Assembly: GCF_014205015.1 (NCBI RefSeq)
Contig: NZ_JACHMO010000001.1
Coordinates: 3,162,001 to 3,226,000 of the forward strand
Source of the DNA: Saccharothrix ecbatanensis
Lineage (GTDB): Bacteria; Actinomycetota; Actinomycetes; Mycobacteriales; Pseudonocardiaceae
Length of the DNA stretch: 64,000 nucleotides
Direction of reading: 5' to 3'
The notes beneath the pieces are model-generated. The model searched no databases. It saw only the letters and a list, made by a program, of their open reading frames with translations, and was not told the origin of the DNA. Positions 56,903 through 64,000 of the stretch are shown here, piece after piece. How positions within the stretch are numbered: position 1 is the stretch's first letter; every line of letters starts with the position of its first letter. A program made the position numbers and the translations under genes.

Positions 56903-59900
56903 CTACGGACCCAGGTGCAGGTGGGCGGCCCAGGTGTGGGGGTTCCGCGGATACCGTTGTCGCATGTGGATGGTCGCGCGGCGCACGGCGGCGGACACGT
57001 CGTCGGGATGGGTGGCCAGGTCCGCGTAGACGTCCCTGGCCACCTGCTCGGCCAGGTCGTCGGCGATCGGCCACAGCGTCCCGATCACGTGCCGGTAGCC
57101 GGCCAGTTGGAACGCCGACGACAGGTGGATCGCCTCGTCCACCAACGCGCCGCCGCTGGCGGTTTCGCACGCCGACAGGTACGCCATCCGGGCGCCCGCC
57201 GCCCGGATGGCGCCCAGGTCGAGCACGGACAGCGGACCGTCGGACAGCGCGAGGCAGCTCGCCGACGGGTCGGTGAACTCGGAGGTGGCGTGGCAGGCGA
57301 AGTGCGCGACGGACGCGCTGGGAAGTGCCGCCAGCACGGCCTCGCGGGTCGCTTGCGGACCGACCAACGTCATGGCGCGGCCCGGGATCGCGGCGGCGAC
57401 CATCGCCGCCTCGGCCTCGGCGTTGGGCAGCGGTGGCAGGCCGTCGGCTTCCGGGACGGCGATCGCCAACGCCGTCGCGCGGGAGGGATCAGCGGGTCGG
57501 GCACGTGTCGCGGCCAGTGCGCGCAGCGTGGACACGGTCGACGACACCGCGAGGTCCAGGACGCCGTGATGGCGGCCGGTGGCGTCGTACGTCCCGGCCG
57601 CGTGCAACGGCAGCACGGTGAGCGGACCGGTCGGCAGCCACCACAGGCGTGGTGGTGTCCCGGCTCCAGCGCGTATGTCCAAATGGGACAGAACAGGTTC
57701 GGCGACCACGTTCCACAACCACGTCAGCACCTCGCGGAGGTCGGCGGCTGAGCCTTCGCCGCCGGGGCGGGTGGCGTCGATCAGCTGGTTGGCCCTCGCG
57801 GTCGCATCGGCACGGCTGAGGTCGGGAAGCGGGCAGACCTCGACCTCTCCCGTCGGTGTCAGGATCAGGGCGTCGCACCGGTGTCGACTGACGTTCACCG
57901 CGATCACCGGGCCGACGACCGCGAGGGCCGAGAGCGTCGGCGGGGCAAGGAAATCCGCCATGCCCGGTCGGGTGCGGATCTCGGCGATCAGGGCGTCCAG
58001 CTCGGCGGCCAAGTGGTGCCGGGCGTCGCCGGTCAGCCCGGTCCCCGGCTGGGTTCCGGCCGGGGTGTCCAGCGCGTCGCGCAGTTGTTCGAACCGGGTG
58101 GCCAGGACCGGATCGGTGTCCCGCAACGCACCCAGCTCGCCGGGCAGGTCCAGACTCCGGCCGAGCACCACGCCGCGGCCCTGCTCCAGCAGGCGCAGCG
58201 CGCCGGCCGGATCGCCCCGCCGGATCGCCACCGCCGCGGCGTCGCAGCCCACGCCGGTCATCGTGGCCAGCACGCGCTGCTGGTCGGCGCGCGCCTGGTG
58301 TCGGCCGGCGAGCAGCGGCAGCGCCTCGACCGCGATCCGGTAGCCGTCGGCGGCCTCGGCCCAACGCCCGTTGTCCGCCGCCAGTCCGGCGTAACGCGCC
58401 GCCGCCTCCGCGCGGTCGGACACCGGTGCGGCGGGAACCTCGGTCGCGGCGCGGAGGCAGTCCAGCGGCCGGTCGAGGTCGTCCGCGCCGCCTTCACGTC
58501 GGTGGCGCTGGTGCAGCGTGTTGCCGAGGTTGCGCAGGAACGCCGCGAGGTGGACGTGATCGGCCGGTGTCGCCCGCACGGCGGCGTCCGCGATCGCGAC
58601 GGCGCTGTCGAGGTCGTCGCCAGTCACCCGATCGCGGGCGGACAGCGCGACCGAGAGGTTGGACAGGAACATCCCCCGGTCGGCGTGCCCGTCCGGGGTC
58701 GCGCGCACGACCTCCTGGAGGGCGACGACCGCGGCGTTCAGGTCGGCCGGGTCGCCCAGCAGCTCGTGGCGCTGTTGCAGGACCACAGCCAGGTTCGACA
58801 GCCGGACGGGGCGGTTCGGGTGCCCCGCGGGGGTGTCGTCGACCGCCTGCCGTGCCAGGTCGCCACCCTCGACCAGATCGCCGGGATCGCCCGCCGTGAG
58901 GTAGCGCAGGCACAGCGTGCCGGCCAGGTTGCCGAGCAGGTCTGCCCGGTGGGGTCGCCCCTCGGCCGTGGCCGCCAGGGCCGCGCGCCAGGCGTCGACC
59001 GCCTCGTCCAGGTCACCGCGGGCGCTGCCGGTCTCGAACCGCCGTTGCAGACCCGCGGCCAGCGTGCCCAGGACGATCGCGCGATCCGGGTCGTCGTCCG
59101 CGATGTCCGCGATCGCCTGCCGGGCGACGGTGATCGCCCGTTCGAGGTCGGCCTGGTCGCCGCGCAGTCGGTGCCGGTCGAGCAACGCCCTGGCCAAGCT
59201 GTTGCGCCGGGCCGGAAGCCCGGACCGGTACCCGGTGGAGTGCTCGACGGCGGCGCTCGCGGCGGCCACCGCCTCGTCCAGGTGCGCGGCCGTTCCCTCG
59301 CGGTCGTGCCGGATCAGCAAGGCCGACGCCAGCTCGTCCAGTGCGAGAGCCTTGTGCGGATGGCCGTCGGGTAACAGCCGCTCGACCTCCCGGATGACCG
59401 CGACGCCGGCGTCCAGATCGGCGACGTCGCCGAGGTGCTCGTAGCGGGTGCGCCGCACCAAGGCCAGGTTGTGCAGGATGTCGAGCCGTTGCGGATCACC
59501 GTCGCGCGCGGTCCGGACTGCCTCCTGCCCCAGTGCGACGGCCCGGTCGAGGTCCGCCGCGTCGCCGGACGCCTCGAACCGGCGCAGCCACATCAGTGCG
59601 ACGTTGGACAGCAGCCGGGGCCGCTGGTCGGCCGGTGCCGCGTCCGCCGCGTCCTGACCAACCGCGAGCGCTTCGTCCAGGTCCGCCGGCGCGTGCGTCC
59701 GCTCGTGCCGGCCGAGCAACACCACGCCGAGGTTGGCCAGGAATCCGCTGCGGTTGGGGCTCTCGGCGGGCGTCAGCTCCACCACCTGCCGGGAAAGCGT
59801 GATGACGGTGTTGAGGTCGTCGAGGGAGTCGGTCGTGTACGAGCGAAGTTGGTACGCGGTCGCCAACGTGTTGATCCGGAAGGCGTGGTCGATGTGGCCG

Positions 59901-60481
59901 TCCTCGGTGAGCGCCACCGCGTCCCGCGCGGCCACGATCGACTCTTCGAGGTCGTCCGGGTCGCCGGTGGCGCGGTGGCTCAGCTGTAGCGCGATGCTCA
60001 GGTTGGACAGCCAGCTCGGCAGCTCCGGGTGGTCGGCCGGTGCGCCGTGGGCGGCGTGCCGGAACGCGGCGGCGGCGTCCGCCAGCGCGTCGAGGTCGCC
60101 GGTGTGCCTGCCCTCTGCCAACCGGTCGCGGCCGTACTGCCCCACGTCCTCGCGGCTGTGCGCGTCCGGCACGCCTTCGGCGGCGAACTCACCGCGCAGT
60201 TGCGCGGGAACGTGGCTCGGATCCACCTCGTGCACCCGGCCGAACAGGTCGATCGCCAGCACCAGGTCGGCCGTGGCCCGGTCTTCCGGCAGGGCCAACG
60301 CGCGATACCAATGCGTCCACGCCACGACATTCGCCACCCGGACATCGCTGTGGGCCGCGGGCAGGAGCCTGGTGGCCAGCTCGATCGTCCGGTCCGCCAG
60401 CACGATCGCCGGATCGGCGGTGGCGACGAACCGCTCCAGCCGTGCGGCGAGTTCGGCCCGATCGGGATCGTCACGCACCAC
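56903..60481 (-). CDS. CHAT-domain caspase-like protease with long TPR region
   Basis: The 1192-residue protein is mostly TPR-like repeats (residues of about 100-750, with the recurring pattern of roughly GDPADLDRAVALGQEAVRTAPDGHPDRPxxLSNLAV). It ends in a CHAT domain of about 300 residues. The catalytic His lies in VAHFACHATSEF near residue 1063 and Cys in AYLSACETASGG near residue 1102, so it should be an active caspase-like Cys peptidase. TPR-CHAT proteins are associated with conflict or cell-death responses. A GTG start at 60481 leaves 45 bp to a divergent gene for a Cys-motif protein. Confidence 0.9.
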   Translation of the reverse strand: MVRDDPDRAELAARLERFVATADPAIVLADRTIELATRLLPAAHSDVRVANVVAWTHWYRALALPEDRATADLVLAIDLFGRVHEVDPSHVPAQLRGEFAAEGVPDAHSREDVGQYGRDRLAEGRHTGDLDALADAAAAFRHAAHGAPADHPELPSWLSNLSIALQLSHRATGDPDDLEESIVAARDAVALTEDGHIDHAFRINTLATAYQLRSYTTDSLDDLNTVITLSRQVVELTPAESPNRSGFLANLGVVLLGRHERTHAPADLDEALAVGQDAADAAPADQRPRLLSNVALMWLRRFEASGDAADLDRAVALGQEAVRTARDGDPQRLDILHNLALVRRTRYEHLGDVADLDAGVAVIREVERLLPDGHPHKALALDELASALLIRHDREGTAAHLDEAVAAASAAVEHSTGYRSGLPARRNSLARALLDRHRLRGDQADLERAITVARQAIADIADDDPDRAIVLGTLAAGLQRRFETGSARGDLDEAVDAWRAALAATAEGRPHRADLLGNLAGTLCLRYLTAGDPGDLVEGGDLARQAVDDTPAGHPNRPVRLSNLAVVLQQRHELLGDPADLNAAVVALQEVVRATPDGHADRGMFLSNLSVALSARDRVTGDDLDSAVAIADAAVRATPADHVHLAAFLRNLGNTLHQRHRREGGADDLDRPLDCLRAATEVPAAPVSDRAEAAARYAGLAADNGRWAEAADGYRIAVEALPLLAGRHQARADQQRVLATMTGVGCDAAAVAIRRGDPAGALRLLEQGRGVVLGRSLDLPGELGALRDTDPVLATRFEQLRDALDTPAGTQPGTGLTGDARHHLAAELDALIAEIRTRPGMADFLAPPTLSALAVVGPVIAVNVSRHRCDALILTPTGEVEVCPLPDLSRADATARANQLIDATRPGGEGSAADLREVLTWLWNVVAEPVLSHLDIRAGAGTPPRLWWLPTGPLTVLPLHAAGTYDATGRHHGVLDLAVSSTVSTLRALAATRARPADPSRATALAIAVPEADGLPPLPNAEAEAAMVAAAIPGRAMTLVGPQATREAVLAALPSASVAHFACHATSEFTDPSASCLALSDGPLSVLDLGAIRAAGARMAYLSACETASGGALVDEAIHLSSAFQLAGYRHVIGTLWPIADDLAEQVARDVYADLATHPDDVSAAVRRATIHMRQRYPRNPHTWAAHLHLGP

Positions 60482-60526
60482 AGCCCGCCTTCCTGGTCGT
60501 GGCCGTTTTGCGCGACACTGTCCGCC

Positions 60527-60880
60527 ATGACAGCCGCCGACGTGGTCGCCCAGTTCTGCCTACAGCTCACGAGGCTACGCCGGTTGGCACGCGACGAAGG
60601 GCGGATCGCCGACCTGGACGCCCTGGTGGCCGACGCGGTGGCGGGCGCGGACGTGGCCGACCGGATGGTCGAGCTGAGCCGGCAGATCGGCGGCCCGGAG
60701 CTGCGCACGCGGGGGGCCGACTCGGGCGTTTTCGGCGGCGGGCCGTTCGGTCCGGGACACCCGGTCGCGGGCCGGTACGTCTGCCCGCACGGCCGGTGTG
60801 ATCGGGTGGAGCGCCGAACGCCCGGCGGGCCGGTGCCGGAATGCCGGCTCGCCCCGGTGCCGCTGCTCTTCCAGGAGTGA
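60527..60880 (+). CDS. Small protein with Cys motif, partner of CHAT gene
   Basis: The product of 117 residues has a helical N-terminal half (VAQFCLQLTRLRRLARDEGRIADLDALVADAVAG), then a Gly-rich linker and a C-terminal YVCPHGRCDRVERRTPGGPVPECRL motif. The three Cys and one His of the latter could bind a metal. Similar short Cys-x4-Cys proteins occur next to CHAT-TPR genes in actinobacteria, though I cannot verify this here. The gene is divergent from the CHAT gene and only 4 bp upstream of the membrane protein gene. It may sense a trigger or be a substrate of the peptidase. Confidence 0.75.
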   Translation: MTAADVVAQFCLQLTRLRRLARDEGRIADLDALVADAVAGADVADRMVELSRQIGGPELRTRGADSGVFGGGPFGPGHPVAGRYVCPHGRCDRVERRTPGGPVPECRLAPVPLLFQE

Positions 60881-60884
60881 CGCC

Positions 60885-61847
60885 GTGACGACGCTGTTGA
60901 CCACGTTGGCGACGAAGCTCGCCGAGAAGTGGATGACCCTGGTCGTGCTGCCCGGCCTGCTGCTGCTGGCCACGGCGTTCGCCGGGACCATGCTGAAGCA
61001 CCGCCACGCGTTGGACGTCCGGCACCTGGTCGGTGAGGTCAACCGGTTCGGCAAGGCCGCGGGCGGCACACCGGCCGCGACGCTCGCCGTCATGCTGGTC
61101 GCCCTGCTGCTGGCGTCGGCCGCGGCAGGTCTGCTGGCCCAGGCGGCCGGTGCGGGCCTGCGGTGGCTGTGGACCGTCACCCCGCGCCATCCCGACCGGC
61201 TGCCGCTCGTGCTGCTGACACGTCGGCGACGCGACCGCTGGACGAAGCTGGACCGCGACTACCGTGCCGCGCAGGACGACGTCGACCAGGCCACTGCCGC
61301 CGTGGACGACGCCCGCGCGGCGCAGTCCGACTCGGTCGAGGTCGAGGAGCGGCGCCTGGCCCACGCGGTGGACGTCGCGGCGGCGATCGCCGCGCGCCGC
61401 AACCGGATCGCGTCCGCCCGACCCAGCCGCCCGACCTGGATGGGTGACCGGCTCGCCGCCGCGGAGACCCGCGTGCGCGGCCAGTACGGCCTCGACCTGT
61501 CAGCCGTCTGGCCCCGCCTCCAACTTGTCGTGCCGGACGCGGCGAGGGCCGACCTGCGTTCCGCCGCCGACGCCTGGAACCGCGCCGGCATCGTCGCCGG
61601 GTGGGGCCTGCTGTACCTGCCGGTCACGGTCGTGTGGTGGCCGGCGGCGCCCATCGGTCTGGCCGTCCTGCTCGTCGGCCGGCGTCGCGGCCGGGCAGCC
61701 GCCGCCGCACTCGCCGACCTCGCCGAGTCCGCCGTCGACCTGTACGCGCCCACCCTCGCCGAGCAGCTCGGCGTCACCGCGCCCGTGGGCGCCGTCAACC
61801 CCGCCCTGGGCAGGCGGATCACCGAACAACTCCGCAAAGGCACCTGA
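60885..61847 (+). CDS. Membrane protein encoded with the CHAT module
   Basis: The product of 320 residues has TM segments WMTLVVLPGLLLLATAFAG (near residue 16), TLAVMLVALLLASAAAGLL (near residue 66) and a hairpin near residues 228-260 (GIVAGWGLLYLPVTVVWWPA, PIGLAVLLVG). A charged coiled-coil-like stretch of about 100 residues lies between the second and third. No enzyme motif is visible. The GTG at 60885 lies 4 bp after the Cys-motif gene and is preceded by AGGAG. It could anchor the CHAT system at the membrane. The function is unknown. Confidence 0.78.
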   Translation: MTTLLTTLATKLAEKWMTLVVLPGLLLLATAFAGTMLKHRHALDVRHLVGEVNRFGKAAGGTPAATLAVMLVALLLASAAAGLLAQAAGAGLRWLWTVTPRHPDRLPLVLLTRRRRDRWTKLDRDYRAAQDDVDQATAAVDDARAAQSDSVEVEERRLAHAVDVAAAIAARRNRIASARPSRPTWMGDRLAAAETRVRGQYGLDLSAVWPRLQLVVPDAARADLRSAADAWNRAGIVAGWGLLYLPVTVVWWPAAPIGLAVLLVGRRRGRAAAAALADLAESAVDLYAPTLAEQLGVTAPVGAVNPALGRRITEQLRKGT

Positions 61848-61879
61848 CCACAGGCGCCCGGTGGCCGTGAACCCGGCGA

Positions 61880-63034
61880 CTACGGCTTGTCCGCGACCTT
61901 GATCCCGCCCTCGATGATCTGGGCCTTGAAACCTTCGAGGATGCCCTGCAACTTCGCGTCGATCCGGCCACCCGACGTGGCGTAGCCGATGCCGTTCACC
62001 TTGAGGTCGAAGACCTTCGGCAGCGAGGCCAGGTCGTTCCTCGCGGCGGCGTTGAAGAAGTCGTACACCGCCACGTCGACACGCTTCAGGCTCGACGCGA
62101 CGATGACATCCCTGTTGTCCGCCAGCGTGGGCTGGTTGTACTGGTCGGCGTCACACCCGATCGCCAGCACACCCGCCTGCTTCACCGCGGAGAAGACGCC
62201 GATGCCGGACGCGCCCGCAGCGGGGTAGAGGACGTCCGCGCCCTTCTCGATGAGACCTTTCGCGGCCTCGAAGCCCTTCGCCGGGTCCTGGAAGCCCGTG
62301 AAGTCGGTGGCCGGCGTGATGTACTTCTTCTCGACCACGACGTTCGGCGCGGCGGCCTTCGCACCCTGGACGTAACCGGCCTCGAACTTCCGGATCAGCG
62401 GGATGTCGACGCCGCCGACGAAGCCGACGTGACACTTCTTGCTCTGGTACGCGGCGACGACGCCGGCCAGGAACGCCCCCTCCTGCTCGGCGAAGACCAG
62501 TGGCGTGACGTTGGCCGCGCCCTCCACGGCCGAGTCCACCAGACCGAACCGGACGTCCGGGAACTCCGGCGCGACGACCTTCAGCGACTCGGTGTACGCG
62601 AAGCCGACGCCGACGATCGGGTTGAAGCCGTCGCGCGCGAGTTGGCGCAGGCGGGACTGCTTCACCGACTCGTCCTCGTTCGGGGAGGCGGAGAGCTCGC
62701 GGGTGTTCTCCCCCTTCACCCCCATGTCCTTGATCGCCTGGTCGAACCCGGCGGCGGCGAGGTCGTTGAACGACGCGTCACCACGACCACCGATGTCGTA
62801 GGCCAGACCGATCTTCAGCGCACTTCCGTCGACCTTGTCGCCGTTGGCGGCGCTGGTGTTCGAGGCGGCGGGCGAGGTGGCGGGCGAACTGGGCGGCGGC
62901 GCGAACTCGCAAGCGGCGCCGGCGACTGCGGTCGACCCGGTGGTGCCACCGGAGTCCTTCGCGCAGGCACTCACCACCATGATGCCGGTCAGCGCGATCG
63001 CGACAACAGCGGTGCCACGGACAGGACGGCGCAC
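61880..63034 (-). CDS. BMP-family substrate-binding lipoprotein
   Basis: The product of 384 residues has a lipoprotein signal ending in VVSAC (Cys24) and a Ser/Ala/Pro-rich linker. A BmpA/PnrA-type binding fold follows (IGLAYDIGGRGDASFNDLAAAGFDQA, IVGVGFAYTESL, QEGAFLAGVVAAYQS, VGFVGGVDIPLIRKFEAGYVQGA). Such lipoproteins bind nucleosides for ABC importers. No permease or ATPase gene is nearby. A GTG at 63034 with GGGAG upstream is the start. It is convergent with the membrane protein gene. Confidence 0.92.
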   Translation of the reverse strand: MRRPVRGTAVVAIALTGIMVVSACAKDSGGTTGSTAVAGAACEFAPPPSSPATSPAASNTSAANGDKVDGSALKIGLAYDIGGRGDASFNDLAAAGFDQAIKDMGVKGENTRELSASPNEDESVKQSRLRQLARDGFNPIVGVGFAYTESLKVVAPEFPDVRFGLVDSAVEGAANVTPLVFAEQEGAFLAGVVAAYQSKKCHVGFVGGVDIPLIRKFEAGYVQGAKAAAPNVVVEKKYITPATDFTGFQDPAKGFEAAKGLIEKGADVLYPAAGASGIGVFSAVKQAGVLAIGCDADQYNQPTLADNRDVIVASSLKRVDVAVYDFFNAAARNDLASLPKVFDLKVNGIGYATSGGRIDAKLQGILEGFKAQIIEGGIKVADKP

Positions 63035-63218
63035 GGCTCGTCTCCCTCCCTGCTCGTCGAGCAGACACTCCCCCAACGCCCGATCAGGGCTTGAGCGACG
63101 GACCGTACCTTCCAGGCGGGACCGTCCGGGTGAGCGTTCACTTGCTGGGAACAGGATTGTTCGAGGCCGTGGTGGCTTGCCGAACGCGGTCGGTGACGAC
63201 GTCGACCACGGATTCCGG

Positions 63219-63623
63219 TTACCGGGCCGCCCGCTGCGCCGGGATCCGCGACACGCCCGCCTCGACCGCGCAGGCCGCCTCGGTCAACGTCGGGCGCACC
63301 AACAGCCGCTGATCCACCCCTGTGACCTGCAACGGCCGTAGCACGGGGCGGCTGTCGGCCACGACGGCGAATACCGTGCCCAGCCGTTCGGCACGCGTGT
63401 TCGCGGCGATCAGGGCGGCGACGCCCACCGCGCCGACGAACGTCACCCCGGTCAGGTCCACCACCAGCCCCGAGGGCGCGCTGTCGAGCCGCGTGTCCAT
63501 CCTGGCGCGGAACGCCGACACCGTGCCGAGGTCGATCGGCCCCGCGATCGAACAGAACTCCACGTCCTCCTCGGCGAGGTGGACCTGGGGAATCCGGGTG
63601 GTACCGCTGAGCCGGTTCGGCAT
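63219..63623 (-). CDS. STAS-domain protein, anti-anti-sigma-like but lacking the phospho-Ser
   Basis: The product of 134 residues matches the STAS fold of anti-sigma-factor antagonists. Its central strand-helix reads LVVDLTGVTFVGAVGVAALIAA, where typical SpoIIAA/RsbV-type proteins have DSSG with a phosphorylatable Ser. Here the position reads GAVG, so phospho-switch control seems lost. EEDVEFCSIAGPIDLGTVSAFRARMD matches the first strands. The ATG at 63623 is chosen over the longer frame. It could be a constitutive partner or an STAS domain with another role. Confidence 0.85.
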   Translation of the reverse strand: MPNRLSGTTRIPQVHLAEEDVEFCSIAGPIDLGTVSAFRARMDTRLDSAPSGLVVDLTGVTFVGAVGVAALIAANTRAERLGTVFAVVADSRPVLRPLQVTGVDQRLLVRPTLTEAACAVEAGVSRIPAQRAAR

Positions 63624-63946
63624 GAGTGCGCTCCTTCGGGTGCCCCGGCACAGGACCGCCGGCGGACTTCTAGCCCGTTCAGGTGTATCAAGATCGGCCA
63701 TACGGGGTACGTCTCGGATGGCACGTTACGGCGCGTCCAGGAAACGCCACAAGCCCTTCACCATGGCACCATCGAGTGACCCAACCCGCGCCAAACCCGC
63801 ATTTGGCAACGCTCAGTGACGCCCACGCCTACCTGCCGGGGTACAGCCCGCCACTTGCTCAAGGATTCGGGTTGCGGGAGATTGCCCGCCGTCCTCGAAA
63901 CCGACATCGGTGGGTGACACTCGCCAACGAAACGGAGGAGGATGCG
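63624..63946. other. Intergenic region upstream of STAS gene and the edge gene
   Basis: This 323-bp stretch lies between divergent genes. No convincing gene, RNA gene or hairpin was seen. It ends with GGAGGAGG at 63935-63942, the ribosome binding site of the next gene. Confidence 0.4.
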
Positions 63947-64000
63947 ATGCAGGCGATTCAGAAGGTCCGCCACCGACAGGCCGAGGTCAACGGCCTGGAG
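63947..64000 (+). CDS. Truncated gene at the right edge
   Basis: An ATG at 63947 preceded by GGAGGAGG starts a frame that runs off the window after 18 codons (MQAIQKVRHRQAEVNGLE). The start QAEVNGLE resembles the opening of some alpha/beta hydrolases, but this is too short to assign. The frame starting at 63942 reads Arg-rich and is unlikely. Confidence 0.5.
   Translation, partial: MQAIQKVRHRQAEVNGLE

Overview
The window is high-GC DNA with dense, SD-led genes, frequent GTG/TTG starts and 4-bp ATGA/GTGA overlaps. An LmbU-type regulator, an AfsA-type butyrolactone synthase, a modular PKS and large TPR/CHAT proteins point to a filamentous actinobacterium. By gene style I would guess the Pseudonocardiaceae (Saccharothrix/Lentzea/Actinosynnema-like), but that is inference. 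No rRNA, tRNA, CRISPR array, transposase or phage gene was seen.

Region 1 (about 0.6-23.2 kb) reads as a lipid/polyketide biosynthetic cluster. It holds an acyl-CoA dehydrogenase, a KAS III-like protein with an altered active site and an LmbU-family regulator. A tight operon follows: ACP, membrane desaturase, fatty acyl-AMP ligase, thioester-reductase-like protein, SDR, cyclopropane-synthase-like methyltransferase, FAD amine-oxidase-like protein and HAD protein. Next come two alpha/beta hydrolases, a PHBH-type monooxygenase, a class IV aminotransferase, a SnoaL-like protein, an AfsA-type synthase and a single-module ACP-KS-AT-ACP-TE polyketide synthase. The ACP + desaturase + FAAL trio has the composition of JamABC-type cassettes that make terminal alkynes or unsaturated acyl-ACP starters. 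A plausible scheme is activation and desaturation of a fatty acid on a free ACP, one malonyl extension by the PKS, then redox, amino and methyl tailoring. The product is not recognised.

Region 2 (23.25-36.95 kb, all minus strand) is a nine-gene operon. In order of transcription it encodes a TIR-pseudokinase-beta-propeller protein, a large TPR protein with a degenerate J-like segment, a small J-like protein lacking HPD, a GrpE-like protein with a repetitive Pro/Ala tail, an Hsp70, a pseudokinase-TPR protein, a membrane TPR protein, a small protein and a TPR protein. This looks like a specialised chaperone/TIR signalling or conflict system. It is the best candidate in the window for an undescribed system.

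Region 3 (37.4-39.6 kb) has a DHFR-like reductase and a divergent MarR / FMN-reductase-GNAT pair with mirror-image start sites.

Region 4 (39.7-52.8 kb) is a fructan utilisation locus. It has two large secreted GH32 proteins, a LacI regulator, and an operon of LacI, sugar-binding lipoprotein, two permeases and a cytoplasmic GH32. There is no transporter ATPase gene, so a shared ATPase elsewhere is implied. One secreted GH32 carries an apparently doubly nested domain insertion. The other has Glu at the usual nucleophile Asp.

Region 5 (53.1-64 kb) contains two small secreted proteins, an FAD oxidoreductase, a Tat-exported PhoX-like phosphatase with a PHO-box-like upstream element, a CHAT-TPR protein divergent from a Cys-motif protein and a membrane protein, a BMP-family lipoprotein, a STAS protein and a truncated gene at the right edge.
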